From assembly GCF_022539665.2 (NCBI RefSeq), contig NC_081340.1:3782001-3846000 (forward strand): a stretch of DNA of 64,000 nt, read 5' to 3'. This DNA comes from Daphnia carinata. Taxonomy: Eukaryota > Arthropoda > Branchiopoda > Diplostraca > Daphniidae. This document shows positions 23,553 through 36,800 of this stretch, one piece after another. A program made the position numbers and the translations under genes. Numbering within the stretch: the stretch's first letter is position 1; each line of letters opens with the position of its first letter. A model generated the notes under the pieces. The model searched no databases and was not told the origin of the DNA. It saw only the letters and a program-made list of their open reading frames with translations.

Positions 23553-23905
23553 TCAGTTTGCAGTTTCGCAGGCATCAATCCAGTCATTATAAACATCAAC
23601 AGCTTCTGACAGGAAATTAATTGTTGTCTGGAAATCTTCAAGGCAAACTCTGCAGGTAATTCTTCCAGTGTTTCTTGTTTTATCCCTGAGTAGAAAAAAT
23701 GTCTCTAATCACTTAATTTAGAGCTTATCATAATAAATACCATTAAAACGATATCTTTTTCATAAATCTTCAATGAAATATAAACTTACATTTTCACTTC
23801 ACAGGACTTTTCGTGGTTACAAAATGGACAGTTGAATTGCGTGTCCAGGGGTTCGATAGCTTTGCGTTTAGTTGGAGGCTTCCTCTTACTCTTTCGTTTA
23901 CCCAT
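23553..23905 (-). CDS. ELOF1: Transcription elongation factor 1 homologue
   Basis: Small zinc-ribbon factor of the elongating RNA polymerase II complex, also linked to transcription-coupled repair. Exons: 23905-23790 and 23685-23553, 249 nt for 82 residues. The start [15 protein letters not shown] is the family's basic N-terminus. Zinc ligands are CPFC (in [15 protein letters not shown]) and CRVC (in [14 protein letters not shown]). The C-terminus ([15 protein letters not shown]) is also conserved. It is convergent with PLAA and divergent from snf (426 bp between starts). Confidence 0.97.
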
Positions 23906-24331
23906 TATACTTTGTGAATTATCTGTTAGGTTCGTTACTGTAATGAACAATCTTTTCTTCTAAATTCTGTGAAGGGGATAAATAAACTCCCATAGGCCAA
24001 CGAAAATGCTTCAACCGTTCAGCGTCGACTCATAAACACAAAACAATTCCTCGACAACATTGTCGTATTATAAAAAATGTAGTTTTATTTTTTAGCACTA
24101 AATTGAAAAAAAACGAAACTGCTTTTGTTAAAATTTTATTAAATAATTTACGTAATTAAGGAATCATTTAGGTAATTTTAAAAAATTTTTAAAGAAATAA
24201 AATGAGGACTTAAAAAACTTTAAGCCTTAACTTGGCAACTTTGCTCAAACCCACGCCGCCACCGTTTCTTGTCAAGTGTGTAGAAACGTTAACCAACTTA
24301 ATTTTAATTCTGAATTTGCTAATCAATAAGA

Positions 24332-25445
24332 ATGGACGTGAGGCCGAACAGCACGATTTACATAAATAATTTAAATGAGAAAGTTAAGAAAGAAGGTATA
24401 GTGTTGAGTATCTTTTATGAACAACTTGGTCTTGGAACCACAATTACCATGGGCTTTCAAATCGTTTAAACTGTTAATATAATATTTTAAATACATAACT
24501 AAATTAATCAGTTAACAAGCTATTCAAACCGTTTGTTGTTTTTACTCGTTTTCAGAATTGAAGAAATCCCTGTATGCAATTTTCTCTCAATTTGGCCAAA
24601 TTTTGGACATAGTGGCTTTGAAAACATTGAAAATGCGAGGACAAGCCTTTGTCATTTTCAAGGAAGTTACTTCAGCAACAAATGCTCTAAGGGGAATGCA
24701 GGGCTTTCCTTTCTATGACAAACCAATGGTAAATTTCTTTTTTGTATTTATGATATTTGTATTCCCTGTGATGAGCTCTATCCTTGCTCTCTCATGTTTC
24801 TTTTACACATGTCGATAAAACTGGCCCCCACTGTTAGTGCTTGTTTTGCCTCTCAGTGGGCTGAGGGTTTTTCCATTCAGTATTGGAAATTGAAAGTGAA
24901 TTGTCTGGTTGTTAATATGTCAAATTCTTTATTCCAGCGCATACAATATGCCAAAACTGACTCAGATGTAATTGCCAAAATGAAGGGAACATTTACAGAG
25001 CGGCCTGCTAAGCCCAAACCTGAAGGAGAACCAAAGAAAAAGAAAAAGAAGGAAAGCAAACAACAAGTGGTTGTTCCTGGTAGTTTTGGTGGCCCAGCTG
25101 CTTATGGATATCCAGCAGTTGGAGGGGCTGGAGTGCCTGAACAACCTCCTAATCAAATTTTGTTCTTGACTAATCTACCAGAAGAAACTAATGAAATGAT
25201 GTTGTCCATGTTGTTCACACAGTATGAATTTCTACAATTGGTTAAATTTGAATCGAGGGTTCTAACCAGCCTTTATTCACTATAGATTCCCAGGATTCAA
25301 AGAAGTTCGTTTGGTTCCCGGACGTCACGATATCGCGTTCGTTGAATTTGAAAACGAAGTACAGTCTGCTGGAGCGCGAGAATCCTTGCAGGGTTTCAAA
25401 ATCACTCCAACACATGCCATGAAGATTTCATTTGCCAAAAAGTGA
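24332..25445 (+). CDS. snf: SNF, U1A/U2B''-type snRNP protein with two RRMs
   Basis: Binds stem-loop II of U1 and, with U2A', stem-loop IV of U2 snRNA. Arthropods such as Drosophila use one SNF protein for both roles. Exons: 24332-24395, 24556-24728, 24938-25221, 25286-25445, 681 nt for 226 residues. RRM1: RNP2 TIYINNL and RNP1 RGQAFVIF, followed by [11 protein letters not shown]. The linker is basic ([16 protein letters not shown]) and short, with [14 protein letters not shown]2: ILFLTNL and HDIAFVEF, ending [14 protein letters not shown]. Its partner U2A' is encoded at 2.1-3.4 kb. Confidence 0.96.
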
Positions 25446-28360
25446 TTTCTCCATTTATTGAGTCAATGTTTAAAAGCTTTCTGTTAAACTGACTGATTTA
25501 TGCGAATACATGCATTGCACCCATTGCTCTTCGAGCATTGCACAAATGGGCATCACATCTGTGATACCTTTTAAAATTTTGGTATTCTTTCATTTTACTT
25601 TTTGTAAAACAAATACTGGAGAAAAATCGTTTGAGGTAAGTGTTAAAGCTTGCAGCTTGTTGTAAAGTTTAATTTCCGTCTCGACCGATGAGGATTATTC
25701 ATTCAAAATAACGACTAATTTACGGTGAAACTCATAAATCGGGCTATTGTTTAAATTACAATAAATGCAACGTCCCATTAGGATAATTAGTTTAAATAGT
25801 TGAATCTGAGTAAACTTGGTCAATGGAAATCATCCTAGGTGCTTTTTTGTTATTTATTGTGAATGGATTCCCATGCGAAAAAGTATCAGATAAAATAACA
25901 CAAAAAATCAGTGCTAGTTCCTACTTTGCAGTGTAGGATAATAGTGAAATACATAAATAATGTAGATGTGCACAGGAGCACACAGCATAGCATCTTTTCA
26001 ATCGGCGTTACAAGATAAAAATTGCGAGCTGTCAACGCTGCCCCAACCCATTTCCGTTCGTTACCACTGGGATTCCAGAACTTCGAAAACTGACGAGACG
26101 ATGGTTATGATTCCATCGCATGCAGCGTTAATTATTTCCCGTTGTTTCGTTGTTTTCACCGTGTATTCAACACAACTGTGTTTTAGAAGAGATGAATATT
26201 CGATATTCCAGTTTTACCAATACCAACATGATATAGTAAACTGAGACGGCACTGGTGCTAGACATTCGGTCCAGTCGTTCCAATCGGGGCTTCATGGTAG
26301 TATGACCCTGAATCATAAACCGCCGGACACTTGAAGTCGTCAACTAGGTAACCGGTTCACCGTGATTTTCTTTCACCGATTAGGTCATCGGTAAGTATCC
26401 AATCCTTTACAGACCTAAATATCTCGAGAAAAACCATTGTACCTCGACCAAAAAGTGCCATAAGAAGGTCAGCTCATAAACGAAACCATGCGAACATGTA
26501 AAAACAACATGGAAGCCAAAGTTAGAAATAAGATAGCTAAAAGAAGATGGGAAGGGGAAGTTTTGTACTGTGAAATTGTCCCTGGAAAGGGAAGGCAAAA
26601 ACAAACAAAAGAAGATCGACAAGACGAAGTCATAGAGAATAAAAGGCCGGGAGAGCACAACAATGGGCGTTAATAGCTTTCGTATCACCATACTAGTTTG
26701 AGCAATGTGTCTGCTGGCAGCTTTTCTCGCTAAACAAGCTTACAAACTTGGTATGATTTCAGTGTAGTGTCCGTGGGAAGCCCAAAACAAATCTCGGTAA
26801 ATATACCAGCCATTGAAATGTGGTTGAAGGAGTATGTATTTTAGACTAAGTCTTAGTAACTAAATGTAGAAAAATGTAATGAAGTGAAACCTTGGAGGAG
26901 GCAGAGTTAAAATTGTATGCTTTACCTTGTCATGTTCTTAAGTCATTTGTAGAAGAGCCAGAGGAGTTTTGAATTACCAATTCCTTGGCTTTGTTATTAA
27001 TATGTGAGGATTGGTGTGGTACATACAAAAAAGATGCAAATACTCTGGGCTTAGTTCATAAGTTTCCTTGTAGACAAATTTGCAAATGTGTATGAATAGT
27101 AAAGGATTTCCTGATCCGATTAGCAATTGTAAATTGCCATTCAGGCGAATTTGCCATTCATTCCGATTCCAAAATCCTCGACATTGATCCAGTTCTTGTA
27201 CATTCAAAATTCCACTGCATCCATGAATGCTATACTTTGGCGGGCTATAAATCTTTCTCCTCGTTCACTAAATAAACTCAAAACTAGCATCAACCGTAAT
27301 AAAACAAAAATACTAGCTCGAGCTCCCCGTCCTCTATCCAATATTTGAATGCACTCCCAGCAGAAAACTAGCAAACAGTAGAGTACCCAAACCATTGTGT
27401 TCTGGTATGCTATAATATATATATATATCTTTATTATGATCTTGATATACGTTTGGCAGATTCCCCATTATTTTCGTTTTACTACTGTGTGGCACTTGAG
27501 AAAGAAGTCCTAAAAGATAAGCAGCTACACAAGGGATACGTAGAGTTAGTCGTATGTTGGTTTGTTGTCGATAAATGCAAAGTGAGTGATAAAGTGCTTT
27601 GTGATTCCAACTACCCTATAGGTTATCGTCAAAGCAGACAGGCTCGGCAATGCGGCGGTACCAGGACTGGCAGCAATTGACATTCCGTTTCACAACCGAA
27701 GCTCATCTCCTTCCTGAAGAACTCAACACTTTCATCAACATCTTCGCTGCAAACATCATCTAACTACTGTACTAGGAGCATCAGCCCCATCATCCAAAGT
27801 AACAAACATTTACATAGCATTCCATAACAAACCCTTAGCATGGGATGCATGCCATCAATTGTTTCGATCCAATTTAATTGGTAGAACAGGACGATATAGT
27901 TCTCTTCATCTTGTGGTCGAAAATGGAACACCGCACGCTATGTCGACATCCATTTCTTTAATAAGCTTTTCACATGGGAAGACACAAGAGACGATCTACT
28001 TGGGTGTCATATTGCAAGGACCGATTTTACTTTTGATCAAGACGTATGGTAACACAAAAACAGATTGCCCTATTATGCAGAACTAACAATGAGGTAGTGT
28101 ATATATCCCTCCTTTTAAAAGACACGGCAACAAAGACAGGATCAAACGAAAAATAAGAAGATCGGTTTCTTTATACGTACAGCGGGACGAAGTGAACTGC
28201 GTGTCCCGAAACTCCAGCTGCGCACCGGATACGTATACAGCCTATAAATCTATAGCAGCTTGCGTCGCCTCGGGTGTGTAGAGCATAAAGACTAGACACC
28301 GGATTTATGTAGCCGAATGCCTGTATCCTCGCCGTTGTGCACAGTGACAGAGAAATAGGG
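25446..28360. other. Intergenic region upstream of Sidestep copy A
   Basis: No intact gene. From about 26340 it shares short blocks with 43030-43400 upstream of copy B (for example CGTGATTTTC near 26360/43040 and AATAGCTTTCGT near 26672/43373), so the tandem duplication begins here. Fragments at 27150-28090 have longish open frames in the plus strand, interrupted by stops; they may be decayed mobile-element coding sequence. I cannot name a family. Confidence 0.4.
27413..27430. repeat. AT dinucleotide microsatellite
   Basis: Short (TA)n tract, about 8-9 units. Confidence 0.8.
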
Positions 28361-28362
28361 AC

Positions 28363-28400
28363 CATATAGAGCGAAGAAAGAATTAGAGCAGACCAGTCGG
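28363..28400 (+). promoter_or_regulatory. Core promoter of Sidestep copy A
   Basis: CATATAGAG (from 28363) and an initiator-like GACCAGTCGGTC with A at 28395, 32 bases apart. It aligns with the copy-B promoter at 44556, including flanks CAGAGA, AGCGA and GCCGTCA. The TATA element has diverged to a weaker form here. It implies a non-coding first exon, since the start codon is 2.4 kb downstream. Confidence 0.6.
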
Positions 28401-28588
28401 TCGTCAGCCGTCAGGTCGTGCAGCTCTGTTAGACATTTACGTACCTCCCTGCATTCGATGTGCGGTGTAGTATTTCTTCGTTCCGTATATAGACACCTTT
28501 ACTCGCTTTGATAAATTAACGACATCTACTCCGTCTAATAGCGCAAGTGGTTCTCATGTTAGAAAAAAGTTAAGCCAACTTCGCGTTA

Positions 28589-28609
28589 AAAAAAAAAAAA
28601 AAAAAAAAA
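28589..28609 (+). repeat. Poly(A) tract
   Basis: About 20 consecutive A in the presumed first intron or 5' UTR of copy A. It could be a retroposition scar, but no target-site duplication is obvious. Confidence 0.5.
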
Positions 28610-30827
28610 GGAAACATCACCAGCAAAGAGGTTAGAAATTATGTTCTATGGTAGTTACAGCTTGTCCGGTTTCCGTCCAGGAACTTCCACTTCTTTCTCG
28701 TTCTCAACCGTTACCGATCCATTTATTTCGAGTTCAATAGGCTACAGTCTTTTTTTCTTTTAATTTACAACTGGACTCAAGCAACAACCCATTTCGTCGT
28801 GAATGCAGTTATGATAGTGTCAATTTCAGAAGTTAGTTTCCACGTGAGTTACGTCTTTATACGCCTGCCTATAACAGCACAGGACAATAACAGGCGTTTT
28901 CATTGAAAAATAGAAATCGATTGTTGCTACCAACTTTGAAGAGCACGTTTTCCCATGTGTAGAACAGCAGCTAAAGTAGATATGTAGCGTACGTTGGGCC
29001 GTTGACTGTTGTCGCACCATTATTGCTGTCGTGTTTATGAACGTCAAGAGCGCCTCGGAGGCACGTTGCTGCGCTTTATTATTTTCAACACCAATAATAC
29101 AATAATCCTAGTCTGTCTGTCCGATGGCTGGAGCCATAGTCTACAACAACGACGTACGGTACTCTTGGGAAGCGGTGCGTGCGGGATTGTAATGCATCGA
29201 AACCTGACGAACTGAAATTCAAAATCCATTCTTTGTCTACGGTTTTTGAACTCGTTAAAATAATTTTTTTTTTTGTATTTCGGTAGACGCAGTGTCCAAT
29301 GGGTTAATTATTTTGCACTCGCCAATTTTCTGTAGTAGTTCAGTTAGATAACTGTACACTTGTTAAGTTATTCTGCCTTTTGTTAATGAGGAAATCCCGT
29401 GATGTTTCTGCAATTGATCGGGTTGCCATTTTAGGAAGTTATTGGTATTTGGTGTTTTTAGTACTCTATGCTCACTAGATTCTTTACTGGTTTTTGTGTG
29501 GTTTTGCAAAAAAAAAAAAAAATTGGCAACTCAACGTTTAAACCAATGTCTAGGAATGGTAATTGAAACTGTATCCTTCGTTTTTAATCGTAGGGAATCG
29601 ACAATTTTTTACGCAAATCCCAACAGTCTTCAATCTTTGCGTTAGAGCCAAATCCTTTTTCTTTTTTTTATAACATATTCATAAGTAAAAACTGATCTTT
29701 TAAGATCCAGCAATGCGCTCGAAAGTACACGGACGTGCAAAGTTCACTGTTCGTGTATAGACTGTGTCGTGGAACTACGCTAATGAAGCTACACATCTTC
29801 ATTGCAAGGACGAAAAGTGATAGGACATTGTCTTGACATTTCTCTATCCCGTCATCGTTTTCATTATCCTAATTAATAGCTAAACACGTTGAATCAAAAA
29901 CTACTTAACGTTCTCTTTTTCCTTGTCTGTTCGTCGTTAAACGAAGAGCCCGTTTTTTTTTCGTTTCTACTTGAATGCCGTTTAGACATGTCATTAGCAT
30001 CTCAAGTAAATGTTTTCCAAAAATAAAGAAAGATAGCAGCTTTATCTACGCTAATGTGCAAGCAAACATGAAGCATGACGTGTACTGAGATTCAATTTAG
30101 GACTACTGCAACGTTGATCATCGTCAGCGATATTTCGATCTTTCACCTTGTCGTTTTCGAGTGGAAAATAGCGTGATTAATATTCTGATTACTACTGTGC
30201 ACTGGGGGTAAAAGGAAGAAGAACATCAGAACCGGGAGCCAACTGAAAGGTAAAACTGCCAAACAACAAAGACAGTACTAGAGAATTGAATGACACGATG
30301 AACATAGTCTTATGACATGATGATATTTCGTGTCCAAGTTGCTGGGAATGTTGCCTATACGTATCCTGATAAGCCAGGCATTGGCAAGCACCGACTTTTC
30401 GTCAAAGTGGAACTGGTTGACATCGCGATTAGTGGATGGGCTTGCATATTGATTGACTCGTCTTTCAATAAGAACGTTGCTTGTAGTCCGCTGTTGTTGG
30501 GTATCCAAGCGAAGATCGTGACCGAGAGAATTACGATATGATAAGTACAACTGGGTACAATCCTGGACCTTTAGTCTTTTTCCAATGATAAGATTTTCGT
30601 AGTTGCCATTGGAATGTTGAAGATATTCTTTTGTGAATGAAATGATAAGCCGCTCGAACTAAACTTTCACTTTCTTTCCTGTTTCTAGGTGTTTGAAGCC
30701 AAGTTTCAACTGCACCAACAGCACACTGCTCATCAGTCGATCGCCATCATTGGTCAGCTCACTTCAATAGCTGCTGCTGGTGCAACTCTACAGACATAGC
30801 CGTTCACAGCAATCAACCGAATCCACG

Positions 30828-33800
30828 ATGATGGATCGACATGGATCAAGAGCACTTCTGGGACAACTTGTCAAAGTCCTTTTAGTAGCTGTTCTCGCCG
30901 CCGAGGATGAACGTAAGTCCTTTTTATATTATACCCATCGTGTTTTGTCTTTTGTTACACCGATGAATCGCGATTATCCAGCAAATCTGCCGAACGTGGA
31001 AACTTTTATTCACAGCTGAATGATGCTCTTGATTTTTGATGAGGATGGCAGTGATCCTGATTCAGCTGAGATTTCAGTTTTTATCTAGGCCTGTTGTAGT
31101 CCCCATTTGCTAGACTGTCTTGGCTATTTTTCTCTTAATGAGTAACAGCTGCCGGCCCATTTTACGAATTAGTTGTTATACGTTTGTACAGTTTTCCGTT
31201 CTTGACATATAATGAGCTGGATAGGATACGTCCATATAGATATGACGACTGAAAAAGAAGAAAAAAAATGCGGATTTGGAAAAGGAGACGTTATACATGT
31301 ATAATGATGCTCATTATTACAGATAGCGTCTTTTGTTGTCCTCGCCATTTCTCTCTCTGTCGGAATGGATTTCTATGGCCATCGTACGTTTTGGAACTCA
31401 GTTCACTTAGGGCATTATGACTTTTGAAATCTTCTGTCCTGTTGCATTAAGAAACAAGTCTTTGCTTTACAGAGGGGAAGGCTTCTTAAAGATGATCAAA
31501 ACAAGATTTGATTTAAAGGAGCATCTACGTAAATGTCCAATGATTAGTTCATTAACTAAAGTTAGTTAAAACTTTGCAATTTTGTGTTGATCGCCACTCA
31601 AGTGGCTTTTTAATTTGTTTTATCTTTCACCTTTGCCAAAGAGTATCTGCTAAGTTATTTAAAGTCCTTTATATACCCCTAAGAGTTAGAAGTTTCGCGA
31701 ATGTCCCGGGGCATCACATTTCATTATAAAGATACCGTTTTTTTTAGGGAAGTGTATGTCGTCATTTGAAAACTGGCTCAACAAGCTTAACCTCAAAAGA
31801 AAATAACGACTGCCTTCTGCTTTAAATGCGCCTAGATCAATAGCACAGGTGCACTTACCTTTTGGGTTTAGTCTTTCTACTTTTCCTTTGAATAAACGAG
31901 AAATCCCAGAAAGGAGGCTTGTAGTAGAGTCGTAAAATAAGTCAGCCGACAAGCCGAAGTTGGTCATGCAGAAGCTCAGAGAAAGGCACGTACCTAATGC
32001 CACTACCCTAGTGGCATGATAAAACAGGAGAGCATAAGGATATCGTTTTGATAATTCATCTGTTTAAATTAAAATTTGTTAGTAAACCCTTAACTTTTGA
32101 CTTAACTCTTAACTTTTGTTAGTCAAATCTCTTAATACAAACAGGGTTAAGATTCAAATGCGCTCGGAGAAAATTCAAGTTTCCCATTCAGTTAAGTTAA
32201 TGTGATCATTGGAGCTTGATAGCGGTGTACAAGCATGCAAATACTTTCGGGATTATTAAGTTTTTTTATCAATCAGTTCTGTATGGATTGGCTAATTAAA
32301 GCATGGGTGGTATTAAGCGAGATGCCATCGATACATTTTTAATCATTGCTAATTTGAAAATTCTGCGTAACGCGCACGGATTGTTTCCCAACGTAGTGGG
32401 TGGATTCGAAACAGTTTCCTAAGCGTTGGGGAACTTCCTTATAATTATCACCCGTTGACATTCACCCACGTTTCACTGCTCTCTGTTTTTCTAATTACAG
32501 TCTTTTTTAAATTCCATTTTGTAAGTTTACTTGGAAGCTTGTGCATTGTTGTGTTGAATGCGTAATGGAAACGTTGGCACAATGACACCTTGACAGCCAT
32601 CGATTAGGATGATGCCGTGATGCATTATAATGCATACCAATCCTCGTGCTTATGCTCAAATACGCTACGTATGAAGTTCTTGGCACATTATAACACAATT
32701 TGATTCTCGGTTTCAAGAAAATCGATATAGCACAAGTTATTGAGGGCGAAAAAGGGAACAGGGTCTAATCCATTTCAATCGAAATGATGCAAGGACTGCG
32801 CCGTTTTTGGGCCAACAACCGAATTTCGAGGTTGTGCACTTTGCATCAATATACTAGAATGCATAGCACGGACCGGGATGTAAATTTCCAGTCATTTCTT
32901 AGAACAATTGTGTTTTTTGTTTTATGTTTTTGAGTCAGAAAATTCGGATCACGTCACGGTTCTTGAGTGAGGCAGTTTTATTAGAAGTAAAGACAATCGT
33001 TGCTGATTGGGCGTGAATGTTACTTTACATTCAAATGTTAATGCATTTTCATTATTTTCATTATGCAGCAATAAAATTAGAGACGGTGACAGTCCTCAGA
33101 GGGAGAACTGCCGAACTGCCATGTGACATTACACCACCGACGCTCGACTCGCTGTATCTCGTTCTCTGGTACAAGAACGACTCGGACTTTCCCATCTATA
33201 AGTAAGACAACTTATTATTATCGTAGTACGCCAAAAAGCAAAAGTTTACGTCGTAACATTTTTTTTCTAGCCTTGCAAATAATTTAATGGCTTTCTACCT
33301 CTAAACATTTATACTAAAAGCGTTGCCATTAAACAGCGTGCACTGCAATAGCTAAGGGACTATCATTTTGTGGACCTACACTGGCAACTTTCTTTGAAAT
33401 TGAGACTGAAAAAGTTGGTAGTTTATATCTGATTATAGAAGAAGCAATAGTAATGACCATAAACATATCATCGAACTCTACGCTTGTTTTACAGTACGTG
33501 TATTTGATTTATTGGCCCTCGCAGCAACGTAGCTCCGTATGATGCATATCAAACTAGATTTTAGCAGTGCTCTGCATCCCCTATGGTCTTTGGGTCATAG
33601 ATATTTTAATTCAATCAATTATTGTTTTTCCATTGTACCATTGGTAGTAACAATCATCTTTTGAACTAAGAATAATATGATTGACAGAGACGACCCGAAT
33701 ACAAACCACGGGATTCATGTTTAACAGTGAATGTTGACGGCACAGCAAAAAATGACAAATCGATATTTAAAATGTCATGAAACAGACAGGTGAATTGCGT

Positions 33801-36800
33801 AACTTCAATACTAATGAATTCTACTTCCGCACGTAGGTACGACGCTCGACGTTCCAGGGAAAATTATCGTCAGCAACAGACTCAACATGACAGTCAGATG
33901 TTTTTGTTACAGCAACAACAACAATACGGCCAAGCATCGTCTAAAAGCAGAATCCAGTTTCAGTTCGATAGTCACCCGGCTCTTTTGTTATTGAATAATG
34001 TGGTCGATCCAGATGAGGGCGTCTATCGTTGCAGAGTCGATTTTGGGCGATCACCAACGCGCAACGTTCTCGTCCAGCTCATCGTTGTTGGTAAAATGCC
34101 GTTTGATTTATTCATTTTATTGTCTGCATGAAAGAGTTATGCTTAGTTTTGACTTGGTTTTCAAAATTACAGTTCCACCACAAAAGATCCGCATCATCGA
34201 AGACAATCAACAAGTCTCATCAGTCATAGGCCCTTACGATGAAGGCGATCAACTCTCATTAAACTGCATTGTCACTGGAGGTCTCATTCATTCCTTTATC
34301 TTAATTGTTTTTTGCTAAAGGATTACACTTAATGCGGGTTATACTTTTATGGAAAGCAGGTCGCCCACGTCCGGAAGTGACTTGGTGGTTGGGCGAGAAA
34401 TTGGTGGATTACACTTACATTGCCACGTCAGAAACTGTGGTTCAAAATGTTTTGGTGATTCCGAAATTAGAACGACGTCACTTGCACGCTATTTTACGAT
34501 GCCAAGCGTCCAATTACTACTTCGTTCACAACGAGACACTATCCTACACTGTGCAGCCCTATTGGCATCAAAAACAACACTTGCCGTTCCATCAATGGCA
34601 AAACCAACACACACTTATCTCCATTGTTCAACTCGACCTAAATCGTAAGTTGCTCCATACTTTCTCATGCAATCTAAAATATGTCGCATAATCTAAGGGC
34701 GTGGCTGTCAGCTATGAAGCTCTTATGTTCAGCTAAAGTCAGCCGGTTTACCGTGGAGCATAGGCAAAAAGCTAGTCGGTAATAAATTCCCTATCATGCA
34801 GGTAAAATTCCAATTCCGACAACGCCCACACTGTAGTCGTCCATAGTAGCTGAATTGCGTTTCACTGCTGTTTTAGTGATTAAATTTAGCTTGGCAATTG
34901 CGTTTGACGTTATACAAACAATAATGCATTTACGTAAGAGATCCCCTGTGAAGCTTAAAGGCTAGACTTGCACAATTTTCATTTCTTTTGTTAAATTATA
35001 GCGTACTTTTTGCGCCAATAGCCCGAACGAATTCAAGGACTCGTAGGGAGCAAAGATGCATTGATGGTATTGGCATCCTTTTGCACGTCACTATCTGCCT
35101 TCCCAGTTTAGCTTAGACTTTCATGTCTTCTTTTGTACTCTGCTTCTTCCCCTTAAAGTATCAAAATGTAGCGCTATAGGAGAAGAAAAAAACGAAACAC
35201 TGGCTCATTTTATTCAATTCGGGAAGGACACAAAAGAAAACGATCGAAAATTCCCCGTTTTTTTGCAGCGTATACGGTGTACGTCAAGGGCAAGATAAAA
35301 ACACAAAAACCAGTGAAAAATCCCTTATTAGATTTCGATTTGGCTTCTACTTGGAAACGCTGAGGTACAGACATGTCGAAAAGTTTAGATAAAAAAATTA
35401 TTGCAAGCAAAAGCACTTGTGCTGGGCTTTTTGTTCCGAAACTCACTCCTGGAACAACATTATTCTTTTACTCGTTTATCGGACAAACTTTCGTCTATCC
35501 AAATGAGAATCAGAAGCCGAGGAAAAGAGCAGCTGTCCATTTGAGCTGCTCTGATATCATCAAACAAAGAACTTGGACACACAATCCAAGAAAAGAGTAT
35601 ATAACAAAAAGTAGACTGTACTGATGATTGCTGTTGCCACGGAAGAAGACAAGTAAAAAAGAAAATGGCGCTGGAACATAGTTCTTTTTAAAAACTCACT
35701 TTCGTACAGACTCTGTAGCTTCTGTTATTAATGCAACAGTCGCCACACTCGATGCGCTCAAGGGTCACCAAAGTGGCAATAGAAAATCTTTGGAGGCCAG
35801 TATAGCTTTAAATGACCATCAAAGGAGGAATGCCGGACTGACGCAAACATTTTCGACAATAAAACTTTTATTTGTGTCGTAAAAGCGCAGACAGTTCCAA
35901 AAATACAAAGAAAAGAAGAGGAGCTAAACTCCTTTTACCTAATAGGTGCCAACGCTTTTAAACGTTAGATGAACGACAGACGGTAATCTTTTCTCCCTTT
36001 CATCTCAGAATAGACTGTTGACGTTTTGGGGATAGTTTTATAGCTGAGAACGGTTAAACAACAAAAGGAAACCCCGCAAGAAACCTCAAGTTTAGTTCTC
36101 GACGGAGCCTTTTCGTTGGGTGTTTTGACTTTGACGATTCAAGGCACGGCAAAAGAACGATGGCTTTTATCTTAGACAGCGATGCAGCAGCACGTTGGGA
36201 GTCTCACTTTTTTTTTTTTGAAAATAGAACTCCAAGATTAGGACCTTTTCATTTTATTTATTTCCCCCGTTTCATATCTGTCACGTTAGGCAAATCCAAT
36301 GCTTTAACGTAGCAAGACGTGTGACATGCGTTTCTTTTTCTGAACTTCAACGAGATGCGTGAAGTTAATAGAATATTTTAAAATTTTGCAACGTTTAAAA
36401 ATAAATGAAAAGGTTTTGTTAACTTCAACATATGCAGTGTTATTGGTAGATCAAAGTGTGTATGAAGCAATATGATGTTTAATTCAACAGCCATCAAAAA
36501 TGATTTCTCATTGCTTTCCATATTTTTTTTCGTTTACAGTGCGGCCGTTGTGGGTGGTGATCACCGGTGCGGAAAAGCCGCTGTCTGCTGGCAAATCCTA
36601 CACGTTCGAGTGTGTCACTGGAGGATCGCGTCCTTCCGTCAATCTTCGCTGGTATCTTCGTTCCGTTCCCCAACCAGCGAAAGAACGGGTAATTCCTAAA
36701 CATCTTCAATGAGTAGGGGACTCGTTGGGTTTTTACACGCGACGATGCACAATTGCATAAAGATAATTAGACGAATCGCCATGGGATTACAAAAGTAATC

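Noticed and set aside
27150-28090. A retroelement gene from the run of open frames
   Set aside because: Frames are short and stop-interrupted, and no diagnostic motif (RT YxDD, integrase, RNase H) is seen; left as possible decayed sequence.
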